The notes below the pieces were generated by a model. That model was not told the origin of the DNA. It did no database searches and worked only from the letters and a program-made list of their open reading frames with translations. This document shows positions 8,119 to 18,944 of a stretch of DNA of 64,000 bases, one piece after another; the first letter of the stretch is position 1; the number at the start of each line of letters is the position of its first letter. A program made the translations under genes and the position numbers. Source of the DNA: Sneathiella sp. (GTDB taxonomy: Bacteria; Pseudomonadota; Alphaproteobacteria; Sneathiellales; Sneathiellaceae); assembly GCF_002694385.1 (NCBI RefSeq), contig NZ_NZMB01000021.1, forward strand, positions 42,570 through 106,569, given 5' to 3'.

Positions 8119-9911
8119 GCGAATTGACTTGGCTCACTAAGTCACCTCGCCCCCGCATCACGCTGACGAACCCCCTCAGTCACACTCATTCTGATGATCG
8201 TCATATGGCATTGCGCCTTGAAGGCAGCGCCAAGGAAACGTTGGAGCAGGGGCGAAACCGGCTGGTTATTGCGCTCGTCGTTTTTGCTTTTTGTTTTGTC
8301 ATTCTGTCCGGTCGGCTGGTTGGCCTGGCCATTAGCGGGATCGGCGCCGATGAGGCAGTTGCCACGAGCGGCGATGTCTCTCCGCCGGTTGCGCTCGGTG
8401 AGGGCAAGCGCGCCGATATCCGGGATCGCAATGGCGTGCTTCTCGCGACCACCCTCGCGACCGCATCGCTGTTTGCCGAGCCGAAGAATGTCATTGATCC
8501 GAAGGAGGCGGCGGTAAAGCTGGCGACCGTTCTCGATGATATGAGTGAGGCGGCAATCCTGAGCCGGTTGTCGTCGGCGCGGAATTTTGTCTGGCTGAAG
8601 CGGAATCTGACCCCGACCCAGCAGTACCGTGTGAATGCCCTGGGCATTCCGGGGTTGCATTTCCGGACAGAAGAAAAGCGCTTCTATCCCATGGGGTCGC
8701 TGGTCTCCCATGTGCTGGGATTTACCGATGTGGATAATCGCGGCATCGCGGGGGTGGAGAAATATTTTGACGGTCAGCTTGCTGGCTCAGAAGGCGGCCC
8801 CGCGCAAGAATTGATGCTGTCCATAGATGTGCGCATTCAGCATGCCTTGCGCGATGAAATTACCCGGCATATGTCCGTCTTCCGGGCGATTGGCGGCGCG
8901 GGCATGGTGATGGATGTAAAATCGGGCGAAATTCTCGGTCTTGTCTCACTGCCGGATTTTGATCCCAATCGCCCCAATGATTTTTCCGGTGACGCCAAGT
9001 TCAACCGGATCACCCTTGGCGTTTACGAGATGGGATCCACGTTCAAGACATTCACGACGGCCATGGCGCTGGATGCGGGAACCGTCGGTCTGGCGGATGG
9101 TTATGATGCGACGGAGCCAATCCGCAAGGCCGGTTTCCGAATCAGGGACGATCATCCGAAGAAGCGCTGGCTCTCGGTGCCGGAAATTTTCATGTATTCC
9201 TCCAATATCGGCGCGGCGAAAATGGCGGAGGATGTCGGGACAAAACACCAGAAAGCCTTTCTTGCAAAGCTGGGCCTGCTGGACAAGCCGTCGTTGGAAG
9301 TTCCTGAGGTCGGCGCCCCAATTTTGCCGCCAAGATGGAATAGTCTGGAGACCATGACAATTTCATTCGGGCACGGGCTGTCGGTCAGCCCGCTGCAGTT
9401 GAGTGCGGGTATTTCGGCAATGGTCAATGGCGGCAAATATATCAACCCGACGGTAGTGCTCCGTGAAGAAGGCATTGCAAAGCCTGTGCGCGATGTGATT
9501 TCGCCTAAAACATCCGATATCATCCGGCGGCTGATGCGCCTTGTGGTGGAAAAAGGGACCGGCGGCCGGGCGGCCGCGGAAGGTTATGTCGTGGGCGGTA
9601 AGACAGGCACGGCGGAAAAGGCCGTTGACGGGCGTTACAAGCGCGACGCGCTGATTGCTTCCTTTGTCGGGGCCTTCCCGATGGATGACCCGCGCTATGT
9701 GGTTTTCGCCATGCTGGACGAGCCGAAAGGCAATGCCTCGACCCATGGATTCAGGAGCGCAGGCTGGACGGCCGCGCCGATCATCAGCCGGCTGATTTCC
9801 CGTATCGGTCCGATCCTGTCGGTTGCGCCGGTAAATGAAGCCAGCGAAGAGTTGCAGAAAGCCCTGTTCATCCCCATCAATTCGAAGGAGAAGAACCTTG
9901 CGTCTTTCTGA
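8115..9911 (+). CDS. ftsI: Peptidoglycan D,D-transpeptidase FtsI (PBP3)
   Basis: FtsI crosslinks septal peptidoglycan in the periplasm. The 598-residue protein has one membrane helix at about residues 50-70, a PBP dimerisation domain, and a transpeptidase domain. The active-site serine is in GSTFK near residue 307, SSN is near 361 and KTGT near 495. The start at 8115 overlaps the ftsL stop as ATGA; an internal ATG at 8205 (MALRLEGSAKE) would give a shorter N-terminus. The murE start lies inside its last codons. Confidence 0.96.
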   Translation: MSELTWLTKSPRPRITLTNPLSHTHSDDRHMALRLEGSAKETLEQGRNRLVIALVVFAFCFVILSGRLVGLAISGIGADEAVATSGDVSPPVALGEGKRADIRDRNGVLLATTLATASLFAEPKNVIDPKEAAVKLATVLDDMSEAAILSRLSSARNFVWLKRNLTPTQQYRVNALGIPGLHFRTEEKRFYPMGSLVSHVLGFTDVDNRGIAGVEKYFDGQLAGSEGGPAQELMLSIDVRIQHALRDEITRHMSVFRAIGGAGMVMDVKSGEILGLVSLPDFDPNRPNDFSGDAKFNRITLGVYEMGSTFKTFTTAMALDAGTVGLADGYDATEPIRKAGFRIRDDHPKKRWLSVPEIFMYSSNIGAAKMAEDVGTKHQKAFLAKLGLLDKPSLEVPEVGAPILPPRWNSLETMTISFGHGLSVSPLQLSAGISAMVNGGKYINPTVVLREEGIAKPVRDVISPKTSDIIRRLMRLVVEKGTGGRAAAEGYVVGGKTGTAEKAVDGRYKRDALIASFVGAFPMDDPRYVVFAMLDEPKGNASTHGFRSAGWTAAPIISRLISRIGPILSVAPVNEASEELQKALFIPINSKEKNLASF

Positions 9912-11355
9912 ATTGATGAAAGGGCGGAACGTCGCCAATGTGCATGACAGGCATGTCAAGGGTCTGACGGCGGATAGCCGACAGGTTGAGCCGGGTTTTC
10001 TTTTTGCCGCCCTTTCCGGGACGGCGGCGGACGGCCGTGAATATATCGAAGATGCGGCCCGCCGGGGCGCTATTGCGATCCTGACAGACACATCGTTCGA
10101 ACCCGAAGATTGCAGCCTTCCCTGTTTTCGCGATGACAATCCGCGGCTCACGCTGGCGCGTCTTGCTGCCCGGTTTTACGGTGCGCAGCCGGAGACAATC
10201 GCCGCCGTGACCGGGACGAATGGCAAAACTTCGGTGGCGCATTTTACGCGTAATATCTGGGAAGAAATGGGATATGCAGCGGCAAGCATCGGCACCCTTG
10301 GTGTCGTTCTGCCGGATGAAACCCTGCCGCTTGGTTACACAACGCCGGACCCGGTTCTACTCCACAAGACACTGACATATCTCGCCGGGCACGGCATTCG
10401 GCATACGGTGATCGAGGCATCGAGCCACGGGCTCGACCAGTACCGGTTGGATGGCGCGCATGTCAAATCGGCGGCCTTCACCAATCTGACGCGGGATCAT
10501 CTGGATTATCACGCCTCCTCGGAAAGTTATCTGAATGCCAAGCTCGGGCTTGTCTCGCGGGTGCTGGATAAATCAGGTACGGCAGTCCTAAATGCGGATT
10601 CAGCCGTCTATCCGGCGTTTCTGCGGGCGGCAAAAAGCCGGGGGGTAAATATCATCTCCTATGGCCGGGAAGGCAGTGAACTGAAACTTGTCAGTTTGCT
10701 GCCGGAAATCGCCGGGCAGCGCATTACGGTTGAGGTATTTGGCGAAAAACAGGAAATCATGCTGCCGCTTGCCGGTGAATTTCAGGCGATGAATGCTCTT
10801 TGCGCCCTCGGGCTGGTCATTGGCGCGGGCGGGGATTTGGCGCGCGCGGTTGATGCGCTGTCCCGCATTACCAATGTGCCGGGCCGCCTGGAACTGGTGG
10901 CACATTTGGCCAATGATGCCCTCATCTATGTGGATTATGCCCATTCCCCCGATGCGCTGGAAACAGTTCTTGAAGCAGTGCGCGGCCATGCCAGTGGTAA
11001 AATTCATGTCGTGTTTGGCTGCGGTGGTGATCGCGACCGGGGCAAGCGGGCGGAAATGGGCCGTATCGCTGCGCTTTATGCGGACCGGATCATCGTTACA
11101 GATGACAATCCACGCAGTGAGGATCCGGCCAAAATCCGGGCGGATATTATTGTCGCCTGTCCGGAGGCAATGAATATCGGCGACCGCCAGGCGGCGATCG
11201 AAACGGCTATCAGGGCGCTGGGGCGCGAGGATATTCTTGTCATCGCCGGCAAGGGCCATGAAGAGGGGCAGGTCGTCGGCGCGACGGTCATTCCCTTCAA
11301 CGACAGAAAAGTGGTCGAGAAGATCATCTCGGGACTGGAGGGCGTCAATGGTTGA
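9898..11355 (+). CDS. murE: UDP-MurNAc-tripeptide ligase MurE (meso-diaminopimelate adding)
   Basis: MurE adds the third amino acid to UDP-MurNAc-L-Ala-D-Glu in the cytosol. I chose the TTG at 9898 because AAGGAG (9885-9890) sits 7 bases upstream and the product begins LRLSELMKG, as in other MurE proteins; it has 485 residues. The ATP loop VTGTNGKTSVAHF is near residue 105 and the substrate region YTTPDPV near 145. DDNPRSEDP near 402 contains the DNPR motif that marks meso-diaminopimelate rather than lysine specificity. It overlaps ftsI by 14 bases and murF by 8. Confidence 0.96.
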   Translation: MRLSELMKGRNVANVHDRHVKGLTADSRQVEPGFLFAALSGTAADGREYIEDAARRGAIAILTDTSFEPEDCSLPCFRDDNPRLTLARLAARFYGAQPETIAAVTGTNGKTSVAHFTRNIWEEMGYAAASIGTLGVVLPDETLPLGYTTPDPVLLHKTLTYLAGHGIRHTVIEASSHGLDQYRLDGAHVKSAAFTNLTRDHLDYHASSESYLNAKLGLVSRVLDKSGTAVLNADSAVYPAFLRAAKSRGVNIISYGREGSELKLVSLLPEIAGQRITVEVFGEKQEIMLPLAGEFQAMNALCALGLVIGAGGDLARAVDALSRITNVPGRLELVAHLANDALIYVDYAHSPDALETVLEAVRGHASGKIHVVFGCGGDRDRGKRAEMGRIAALYADRIIVTDDNPRSEDPAKIRADIIVACPEAMNIGDRQAAIETAIRALGREDILVIAGKGHEEGQVVGATVIPFNDRKVVEKIISGLEGVNG

Positions 11356-12784
11356 AGCGCCCCTCTGGACGGGAGAAGAGGTTGTTGCCGCCATCACAGG
11401 CAGGGCGGATCATGCAGACTGGACCGCGAGTGGTGTTTCCATCGACAGCCGGTCCCTGCAGCCGGGCGATCTTTTCATTGCCATTGTCGGTCCGGTGCAT
11501 GACGGTCACGCATTCGCGGCCGCTGCCGCTGCAAGCGGGGCATCGGCCCTTATTCTCAATCATCGCCCGGATGATCTGCCTGCTGATGCCTGCGTCATTC
11601 TGGTAGAAGACACCCAGACGGCACTGGAGGAACTGGGATGCGCCGCACGGGCCCGTTCCAAGGCGCAGATCGTTGCCGTGACTGGCAGCGTCGGCAAGAC
11701 CGGATCGAAAGAATCGCTGCTGCATATTCTGTCACGTCAGGGAAAGACCCATGCCAGCATCGGCAGCTTCAATAATCACTGGGGCGTGCCGTTATCTCTC
11801 TCCCGTATGCCTGCGGATTGCCGCTTTGCTGTTTTTGAACTCGGAATGAATCATCCGGGAGAACTGGGCCCCTTGTCTCGGATGGTGCGTCCGCATGTGG
11901 CGCTGATCACCACAATCGAGGCCGTGCATCTTGAATTCTTCAAGGATGTGGAGGAAATCGCCCGCGCCAAAGCCGAGATATTCGAAGGCCTGAACCGGAA
12001 TGGAGCAGTCATTCTGAATGGTGACAACAGCTATGGGGGGCTGCTGAAAAGCATTGCGGTCAATGCCGGTATTTCACATGTCCTGATGTTTGGCGAGGCA
12101 CCGGGAGCGAACATCCTGTTGACGGACTTCACCCTCTATCCTGATCACAGTGAGGTCGCCGTCAAAATTGACAATCGTGAGATTTATTTCCGTCTCGGCG
12201 TGCCGGGGCGTCACTGGATCAGCAATATTCTCGGCGTTCTCGGCGCGGCAAGTGAGCTTGGCGCCGATCTTGACAAAGCGGTGGCCTCGCTTGCCGATCT
12301 GCAGTCTCCGAAAGGCCGGGGCGAGCGTCATATGGTGCCTTGCGCGGGCGGCAGCTACATGGTTGTGGACGAGAGCTACAATGCGAGCCCGGCTTCGATG
12401 CGCGCCTCGCTGAAGGTATTGCAAAATCTTTATCCGGACGGGCGGGGGCGGCGGATCGCCGTGCTGGGCGACATGCTGGAGCTTGGCTCCCGGGCTGCCG
12501 AAATCCATCAGGGCCTGAAAGCGGATGTGGTCGCTGCGGAGGTCGATTTCCTTTTTACCTGCGGCCCCAACATGGCCCATTTGTCAAAGTCGATGCCAAA
12601 CAATATCCATGCCCATCATGAAGCCTCCTCCGACCTTCTGATTGATCCGCTGCTGGAAGCCGTCGGACCGGGAGATGTCATTCTTGTCAAAGGGTCGTTC
12701 GGCAGCCGGATGCGTGTGCCGCTGGAGGCGTTGTTGCAGGGTTGTTCCCCGGCGAATGTCGCCGCCGGACAGGGAGGGCACTGA
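11348..12784 (+). CDS. murF: UDP-MurNAc-tripeptide:D-Ala-D-Ala ligase MurF
   Basis: MurF ligates D-Ala-D-Ala to the UDP-MurNAc tripeptide, completing the cytosolic pentapeptide precursor. The 478-residue protein shows the N-terminal uridine-binding region ([21 protein letters not shown]), the ATP loop [12 protein letters not shown] near residue 112, [15 protein letters not shown] and the C-terminal [15 protein letters not shown] segment. The ATG at 11348 overlaps murE by 8 bases, and its stop overlaps the mraY start by 1 base (TGATG), indicating coupling. Confidence 0.96.
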   Translation: MVEAPLWTGEEVVAAITGRADHADWTASGVSIDSRSLQPGDLFIAIVGPVHDGHAFAAAAAASGASALILNHRPDDLPADACVILVEDTQTALEELGCAARARSKAQIVAVTGSVGKTGSKESLLHILSRQGKTHASIGSFNNHWGVPLSLSRMPADCRFAVFELGMNHPGELGPLSRMVRPHVALITTIEAVHLEFFKDVEEIARAKAEIFEGLNRNGAVILNGDNSYGGLLKSIAVNAGISHVLMFGEAPGANILLTDFTLYPDHSEVAVKIDNREIYFRLGVPGRHWISNILGVLGAASELGADLDKAVASLADLQSPKGRGERHMVPCAGGSYMVVDESYNASPASMRASLKVLQNLYPDGRGRRIAVLGDMLELGSRAAEIHQGLKADVVAAEVDFLFTCGPNMAHLSKSMPNNIHAHHEASSDLLIDPLLEAVGPGDVILVKGSFGSRMRVPLEALLQGCSPANVAAGQGGH

Positions 12785-13872
12785 TGCTTTACAATCTGCT
12801 GTTTCCCCTGGCCGATGATTTTACGCTTTTCAATCTGTTCCGCTATCTGACGTTCCGGACCGGCGGTGCGGTCATGACAGCCTTGATGATCAGTTTTATT
12901 CTCGGCCCGGGGGTTATTCGCTGGCTGAAGAGCAAGCAGCGGCGCGGACAGCCGATCCGCGATGACGGGCCGCAGTCGCATATCATCACCAAGCAGGGAA
13001 CGCCGACCATGGGCGGATTTCTGATTCTGCTGGCACTTGGAATCAGTACCCTGCTCTGGGCCGATCTGACCAATGTTTATGTGTGGGTTGTTCTGCTGGT
13101 CACGCTGGGTTTCGGGGCCATCGGCTTTGCTGACGATTATCTGAAGGTCAGCCGCCACAATACGCGGGGCGTGCCGGGTAAGTTGAAACTGTTACTGGAG
13201 TTTGTCATTGCCGGGACGGCCGGCTATGTGATCATGGTCAGCTCCGCCGCGGATATCTCCGGGATGCTGACCATTCCTTTCCTGAAAAATGTTCTGATTG
13301 ACCTTGGCTGGTTCTATATTCCCTTCGCCATGCTGGTCACGGTCGGCGCAGGCAATGCGGTCAATCTGACAGACGGGCTGGATGGCTTGGCCATCATGCC
13401 GGTGATGATCGCGGGCGCGGCTTTTGCGCTGATTGCCTATCTGGTGGGTAACGCGGTTTTTTCCAATTATCTGCAAATCCAGTATGTGCCCGGTGCGGGC
13501 GAACTGACTGTTTTCTGCGGCGCCCTCATTGGCGCGAGCCTCGGTTTTCTGTGGTTCAATGCGCCGCCGGCTATGGTGTTCATGGGCGATACCGGCTCGC
13601 TCGCTATGGGGGGCGCGCTCGGTTCCATCAGCCTGGTCGCCCGGCACGAAATTGTGCTGGCCATCATTGGCGGGCTGTTCGTGCTGGAAACTGTTTCGGT
13701 GATTGTTCAGGTCGCCTCATTCAAGCTGACGGGCAGGCGGGTTTTCCGCATGGCGCCGTTGCATCACCATTTTGAGCAGAAGGGCTGGGCCGAGCCGACC
13801 ATCGTAATCCGCTTCTGGATCATTGCGGTCATCCTTGCGCTGGTCGGGCTCGCATCTTTGAAGCTGAGGTGA
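12784..13872 (+). CDS. mraY: Phospho-N-acetylmuramoyl-pentapeptide transferase MraY
   Basis: MraY transfers phospho-MurNAc-pentapeptide to undecaprenyl phosphate, making lipid I. The 362-residue integral membrane protein has about ten helices. Signatures are GTPTMGGF near residue 75, FADDYLK near 118 (catalytic aspartates), [13 protein letters not shown] near 195 and the C-terminal MAPLHHHFE(Q)KGW motif near 325. The start at 12784 ([17 protein letters not shown]) fits the family and overlaps the murF stop by one base. Confidence 0.97.
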   Translation: MLYNLLFPLADDFTLFNLFRYLTFRTGGAVMTALMISFILGPGVIRWLKSKQRRGQPIRDDGPQSHIITKQGTPTMGGFLILLALGISTLLWADLTNVYVWVVLLVTLGFGAIGFADDYLKVSRHNTRGVPGKLKLLLEFVIAGTAGYVIMVSSAADISGMLTIPFLKNVLIDLGWFYIPFAMLVTVGAGNAVNLTDGLDGLAIMPVMIAGAAFALIAYLVGNAVFSNYLQIQYVPGAGELTVFCGALIGASLGFLWFNAPPAMVFMGDTGSLAMGGALGSISLVARHEIVLAIIGGLFVLETVSVIVQVASFKLTGRRVFRMAPLHHHFEQKGWAEPTIVIRFWIIAVILALVGLASLKLR

Positions 13873-13876
13873 GGGA

Positions 13877-15265
13877 ATGATGCAGAGCCACGCATATCAG
13901 GACAAAAACATCGCCGTTTTCGGATTGGGCAAGAGCGGTATGGCCACGGCGCGTCAGCTTCACCTTGGCGCGGCGCATGTCTTTGTCTGGGATGATAATG
14001 AGGCGCGCCGTCAGGCGGCGGCAGAGGCAGGGCTGACAGTACAGGATCTGACCGATGCGGGGTGGCCGAAGGTGGAGGCGCTGGTCCTCAGCCCCGGGGT
14101 GCCATTGACCCATCCAGCGCCGCATCCGGTGGTTGGTGCGGCACGGCGCGCGGGCGCGGCAGTGATTGGCGATGTGGAGATTTTCCTAAATGAAAAGACC
14201 GCCGGGCGTCTGATTGGCATTACCGGCACAAATGGAAAATCGACCACGTCCGCCCTGGTCCACCACCTGCTGAAATCGGTGGGGCGGGAAACGGCGCTTG
14301 GCGGAAATATCGGGACACCTGTCATGGATCTGCCCGACCTGCCGGAAGAAGGCTGCTATGTGCTGGAGCTATCCTCCTATCAACTTGATCTGACGCCGTC
14401 CTGGCGCGCCGATGTGGCGGTACTGCTTAACATCACGCCGGATCATTTGGATCGTCATGGGGACATGACGGGCTATGCCGCTGTCAAAAAACGCATTTTC
14501 CAAAATCAGGATGAGGCCGGGATTGCCATCATCAATATTGACGATCCGATGTGCGACTATATCGCTACCAGCCTCGCCATACACGGTCGTGGCAGGATCA
14601 TCCCAATTTCAACACGCTTTCCGGTGGAGGGCGGGGTAAGTGTTATTGACGGCCGCCTTGAGGACCGATCAGTAGACGATCAATCTTGGACGATGGATAT
14701 TTCCGGGATCGGTTCCCTGCGCGGCCGTCATAACTGGCAGAATGCGGCGGCTGCCGTTGCTGCTGTGCGCAGTATCGGCCTGACGCCCGATGAAATTCGC
14801 GCCGGGCTGAAATCTTTCGGCGGGCTCGCTCATCGGATGGAGGAAGTCGGACGGCTGCGTAACCTGCTGTTTATCAACGATTCCAAAGCGACAAATGCGG
14901 AAGCGACGGAAAAGGCCCTCATCAGTTTCGAGAATATTTACTGGATTGCGGGCGGACGTGAAAAAGCAGGCGGAATTACCACACTTCAGCCGCATTTCGG
15001 GCGTATCCGCAGGGCGTTCCTGATTGGCGAGGCGGCGGATCATTTCGCCGCGACGCTGAAGGGGCAGACCCCTTTTGAGAAATGCGATGATCTTGGCAAT
15101 GCCGTGCGGCAGGCCGTGCGCGCCGCCATTGCGGACGGGAAGAAGGACGCGGTTATCCTCCTGTCCCCTGCCGCGGCAAGCTTTGACCAGTTCACCAGCT
15201 TCGAGGCGAGGGGCGATGCCTTCCGGGAGGCCGTGCAGAAAGTGATTGCGGAGGAGATGTCATGA
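13877..15265 (+). CDS. murD: UDP-MurNAc-L-alanine:D-glutamate ligase MurD
   Basis: MurD adds D-glutamate to UDP-MurNAc-L-Ala. The 462-residue protein opens with a Rossmann-like uridine domain (IAVFGLGKSGMATARQL). The ATP loop ITGTNGKSTTSALVHHLL is near residue 115, LELSSYQLDL near 160 and NITPDHLDRHG near 185. The C-terminal segment INDSKATNAEATEKAL is also typical. The start follows mraY by 4 bases with GAGGGA just upstream, and the stop overlaps ftsW as ATGA. Confidence 0.96.
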   Translation: MMQSHAYQDKNIAVFGLGKSGMATARQLHLGAAHVFVWDDNEARRQAAAEAGLTVQDLTDAGWPKVEALVLSPGVPLTHPAPHPVVGAARRAGAAVIGDVEIFLNEKTAGRLIGITGTNGKSTTSALVHHLLKSVGRETALGGNIGTPVMDLPDLPEEGCYVLELSSYQLDLTPSWRADVAVLLNITPDHLDRHGDMTGYAAVKKRIFQNQDEAGIAIINIDDPMCDYIATSLAIHGRGRIIPISTRFPVEGGVSVIDGRLEDRSVDDQSWTMDISGIGSLRGRHNWQNAAAAVAAVRSIGLTPDEIRAGLKSFGGLAHRMEEVGRLRNLLFINDSKATNAEATEKALISFENIYWIAGGREKAGGITTLQPHFGRIRRAFLIGEAADHFAATLKGQTPFEKCDDLGNAVRQAVRAAIADGKKDAVILLSPAAASFDQFTSFEARGDAFREAVQKVIAEEMS

Positions 15266-16386
15266 CCACCTTTACCCGTCTCGACCGTTCCGTGGTCGGT
15301 AACTGGTGGTGGACTGTCGACCGTTGGACGCTGTTGGCGGTTGGTGTTTTGATTCTGGCGGGCGGCATGATGGTGCTTGCCGCAAGCCCGGCCATAGCGG
15401 CGCGTCTCAATCTTGACAGCTTTCACTTCGTGCGGCGGCAGTTCATGTATCTGCCGATGGCGGCAATCGTGATTTTTCTGATCTCCCTCCTGTCTCCCCT
15501 ATGGATACGGCGCCTTGCCGTCGTCTGTTTTGCGGTCTTCTCGATATTGACCATTGCGACATTGTTGGTGGGGCCGGAAGTCAAGGGGGCGCATCGCTGG
15601 TTGCAGTTTGGCAGCTTCACGTTGCAGCCGACGGAATTTCTAAAACCGTCATTTGCGGTTGTGGCCGCCTGGATGTTCGCGGAGCAGCGACGCAGTGATG
15701 AACTGCCGGGCAATCTGATTTCCATGGCGCTGTTTGCTTTTGTCGTTTTCCTGATGCTGATGCAGCCGGATGTTGGCATGACGCTGGTTGTGTGCAGTGT
15801 CTGGTTCGCCCAGTTTTTCCTGGCCGGGCTGCCCATCATCTGGGTCGTCATGTTGCTGGTTGTCGGTATTGTCGGCGCTGCCGCCGCCTATGGGTTCTTC
15901 CCGCATGTGGCCAGCCGGATCGACCGGTTTCTGGATCCGGCGGGCGGCGGTAACTATCAGATTGACCGCGCCATGGAGGCGTTCCAAACCGGTGGGTTCT
16001 TCGGGGTTGGTCCGGGAGACGGATCGGTTAAACGGCAGTTACCCGATGCGCATACGGATTTTATTTTCGCTGTTGTGGGTGAAGAATTCGGCGTCGTTGT
16101 TTGTCTGCTGGTCGTGGCGCTGTTTGCGTTCATCGTCTTGCGCGGATTTAGCCGATTACTGGAAGAAAAGAATTTCTTTGTCGTTCTTGCGGCGGCGGGG
16201 CTGCTGACTCAGTTCGGCCTTCAGGCCATCATCAATATTGGCGTCAATCTCCGCCTGATGCCGACCAAGGGCATGACATTGCCGTTCATTTCCTATGGCG
16301 GTTCCTCCATGTTTGCGCTGGCGCTGCTGATGGGCATGTTGCTGGCGCTGAGCCGCCGCCGTCCGGGAACCGGGGAGCTGCGATGA
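15262..16386 (+). CDS. ftsW: SEDS-family peptidoglycan glycosyltransferase FtsW
   Basis: FtsW polymerises lipid II at the septum in complex with FtsI. The 374-residue protein has about ten membrane segments. SEDS signatures visible are GAHRWLQFGSFTLQPTEFLK near residue 108, QPDVGMTLVV near 170, GPGDGSVKRQLPDAHTDFIF near 250 (including the catalytic-loop aspartate) and LPFISYGGSSMFA near 340. It overlaps murD and murG by 4 bases each. RodA is the alternative, but the dcw position makes FtsW the natural call. Confidence 0.95.
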   Translation: MTTFTRLDRSVVGNWWWTVDRWTLLAVGVLILAGGMMVLAASPAIAARLNLDSFHFVRRQFMYLPMAAIVIFLISLLSPLWIRRLAVVCFAVFSILTIATLLVGPEVKGAHRWLQFGSFTLQPTEFLKPSFAVVAAWMFAEQRRSDELPGNLISMALFAFVVFLMLMQPDVGMTLVVCSVWFAQFFLAGLPIIWVVMLLVVGIVGAAAAYGFFPHVASRIDRFLDPAGGGNYQIDRAMEAFQTGGFFGVGPGDGSVKRQLPDAHTDFIFAVVGEEFGVVVCLLVVALFAFIVLRGFSRLLEEKNFFVVLAAAGLLTQFGLQAIINIGVNLRLMPTKGMTLPFISYGGSSMFALALLMGMLLALSRRRPGTGELR

Positions 16387-17519
16387 CGGCACAGCGCAAC
16401 ATCATATTGGCAAGTGGCGGCACCGGCGGGCATATCTTTCCCGCCCGCGCTCTCGCCGAAGAGCTGATCTCGCGCGGGTTTTCCGTCACGCTGATGACCG
16501 ATATGCGCGGTGAAAAATATGAGGAACTGTTTCCCGGCGTCAGTATCGTGCAGGTCAAGGCAGGCTCTCCTTCTGTTCGCGGACTTGCGGCAAAGGTCAG
16601 GGCGATTGGTTCCCTTTTGGTCGGGTTTCTGCAATCACGCCGGATTTTACGCCGCCTGAAGCCGATCGCTATGGTCAGCTTTGGCGGATATCCCTCCATG
16701 CCGCCCGCCGCGGCAGCGGCGAGCCTTGGCATCCCGCTGCTGCTGCATGAACAGAATGCCGTGTTGGGACGGGTCAACAAGCTGCTGGCGGGCCGGGCCC
16801 GATATATTGCTACGTCGTTTGATAATACCGAAAGCCCGGATGAGGATATCACGGACAAGATGATCCATACCGGCAATCCCGTGCGCCGCGCCATTCTTGC
16901 CCTGTTCGGTAAGGGATACAGGGCGCCGGAAGCGGGTGGGCCGATCAACCTGCTTATCCTTGGCGGCAGTCAGGGGGCGACCATCCTGTCGGAAATTGTG
17001 CCCGCTGCTCTTGCCCAGTTGCCGGAGGATCTGAAGTCACGTCTGCAGGTGACGCAGCAGTGCCGTGTGGAAGATATCGAGCGGGTTCGCGCCCTCTATC
17101 AGGAGAGTGGTATCGACGCCTCGCTCGCGCAGTTCTTCCCAAATGTTGCGGAGCTATTGGAGCGCTGTCATCTGGCGATTACCCGTTCCGGCGCGTCAAC
17201 GCTCTCGGAATTGAGCGTGGCCGGGCGGCCTTCGCTGCTCGTCCCCTATAAGTTTGCGATGGATGACCATCAGCGGAAAAACGGAGAGAAGGCCGTTGCC
17301 CGCGGCGCGGCGCGGCTGGTCCTTCAGGATGATTTCACGGTGGAGGAGGCGACGCGCCAGATTGCAGACCTTCTGCGCCGTCCCGATTGCCTGTCCGTTA
17401 TGGCCACGGCGGCGGCGGCCCTTGGTGAAATTCACGCGGCGGAAAAACTTGCCGATCTGGTGGAGCGGTTTACGCCTGCGAATATTGAGACGAAGAAGAC
17501 CGGAAAGGCAGCAGCATGA
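16383..17519 (+). CDS. murG: UDP-GlcNAc:lipid I N-acetylglucosaminyltransferase MurG
   Basis: MurG is a peripheral inner-membrane GT-B enzyme that converts lipid I to lipid II. The 378-residue protein begins with [20 protein letters not shown], the glycine-rich loop of the acceptor domain. It also shows [38 protein letters not shown] and [12 protein letters not shown] with the donor-binding region. It overlaps ftsW and murC by 4 bases each. Confidence 0.97.
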   Translation: MTAQRNIILASGGTGGHIFPARALAEELISRGFSVTLMTDMRGEKYEELFPGVSIVQVKAGSPSVRGLAAKVRAIGSLLVGFLQSRRILRRLKPIAMVSFGGYPSMPPAAAAASLGIPLLLHEQNAVLGRVNKLLAGRARYIATSFDNTESPDEDITDKMIHTGNPVRRAILALFGKGYRAPEAGGPINLLILGGSQGATILSEIVPAALAQLPEDLKSRLQVTQQCRVEDIERVRALYQESGIDASLAQFFPNVAELLERCHLAITRSGASTLSELSVAGRPSLLVPYKFAMDDHQRKNGEKAVARGAARLVLQDDFTVEEATRQIADLLRRPDCLSVMATAAAALGEIHAAEKLADLVERFTPANIETKKTGKAAA

Positions 17520-18940
17520 GAACCCTTCCTCTGGATATGGGACTTGTTCATTTCGTCGGGATCGGCGGGATCGGGATGAGTGGCATTGCCGAAGTCATGC
17601 ATACGCTTGGCTATCAGGTGCAGGGCTCCGACCTGGCTGCTAATGCCAATGTGGAACGGCTGCGCGCCCTCGGCATTACGGTGCATGTGGGGCATGACGC
17701 CAGTAATCTGGGCGAGGCGCAGGTAGTGGTCATCTCATCGGCGGTGAAGGCCGATAACCCGGAGGTGCGCGAAGCCCGCAAGCATCTGATCCCCGTGGTG
17801 CGCCGCGCAGAAATGCTGGCCGAACTGATGCGTCTCAAATGGGCGATTGCGGTTGGCGGGACCCATGGCAAGACAACCACCACTTCCATGCTGGCGAGCC
17901 TGCTGGATGCGGCGGGGATGGAGCCGACGGTCATTAACGGCGGCATTATCAATGCCTATGGCACCAATGCCCGCCTTGGCAAAGGGGAATGGATGGTGGT
18001 GGAGGCCGATGAATCCGACGGCAGCTTCACCAAACTTCCGGCAACCATTGCGGTTGTCACCAATATTGACCCGGAACATCTTGATTTCTACGGCACGTTC
18101 GACGGGGTGCGCGATGCCTTCAAGACATTTGTTGAGAATATCCCGTTTTACGGCTTCGCGGCGGTCTGTATCGATCATCCGGAAGTGCAGGCCCTGATCG
18201 GCCGGATTACCGATCGCCGTCTTATTTCCTACGGGCAATCGCCGCAGGCGGATTACCGGGCCGTCAATGTCCGCTTTGAAGGTGGGAAGGCGCTTTTCGA
18301 TGTGGAGATTAGCCCCCGCGCCGATGGTCATACGCGGCAGATGAAGGGGTTTGAACTGCCCATGCCGGGCACGCATAATGTTCTGAACGCCCTCAGCGCC
18401 ATTGCGGTCGGCAAGGAAATGGGCTTCGAGGAAGCGGATATCAAAAAGGGCCTGCGTAATTTCGGCGGGGTGAAACGGCGGTTCACCAAAACCGGCGAGG
18501 TGAATGGCGTGACGGTGATTGACGATTATGGTCATCACCCGGTTGAGATCGCCTCTGTCCTCTCTGCGGCGCGTCAGGCCTATGACCAGAAGGTGATTGC
18601 CGTTGTCCAGCCGCATCGCTATTCCCGCTTGCGGGACTTGTTCGAGGATTTCTGCACCTGCTTCAATGACGCGGACACGGTGATTGTTGCCGATATCTAT
18701 GCGGCGGGTGAGGCGCCGATTGAGGGGATCGACAAAGAACATTATGTGGAGGGCCTGCGCGCCCGCGGCCACCGTCATGTCCTCGCCCTTGAGGGACCGG
18801 AACATCTCGCCAGAGTGATTGCAGAGAACAGCAACCCCGGCGATGTGGTTGTCTGTCTTGGCGCAGGCTCCATCTCCGCCTGGGCGAATGCTCTTCCGGT
18901 GGAGCTGGAAAAGCAATACGCAAAGGAAGGGGCGACCTGA
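17516..18940 (+). CDS. murC: UDP-N-acetylmuramate:L-alanine ligase MurC
   Basis: MurC catalyses the first amino acid addition to UDP-MurNAc. The 474-residue protein has the uridine-binding loop [16 protein letters not shown] near residue 13 and the ATP loop [14 protein letters not shown] near 115. It also has [12 protein letters not shown] near 165, [11 protein letters not shown] near 182 and [10 protein letters not shown] in the C-terminal domain. The ATG overlaps the murG stop by 4 bases; murB follows after 4 bases. Confidence 0.97.
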   Translation: MRTLPLDMGLVHFVGIGGIGMSGIAEVMHTLGYQVQGSDLAANANVERLRALGITVHVGHDASNLGEAQVVVISSAVKADNPEVREARKHLIPVVRRAEMLAELMRLKWAIAVGGTHGKTTTTSMLASLLDAAGMEPTVINGGIINAYGTNARLGKGEWMVVEADESDGSFTKLPATIAVVTNIDPEHLDFYGTFDGVRDAFKTFVENIPFYGFAAVCIDHPEVQALIGRITDRRLISYGQSPQADYRAVNVRFEGGKALFDVEISPRADGHTRQMKGFELPMPGTHNVLNALSAIAVGKEMGFEEADIKKGLRNFGGVKRRFTKTGEVNGVTVIDDYGHHPVEIASVLSAARQAYDQKVIAVVQPHRYSRLRDLFEDFCTCFNDADTVIVADIYAAGEAPIEGIDKEHYVEGLRARGHRHVLALEGPEHLARVIAENSNPGDVVVCLGAGSISAWANALPVELEKQYAKEGAT

Positions 18941-18944
18941 GCGG

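Noticed and set aside
17735-18916. 393-codon minus-strand open frame inside murC
   Set aside because: It is a shadow of murC with no ribosome site or recognisable domain.
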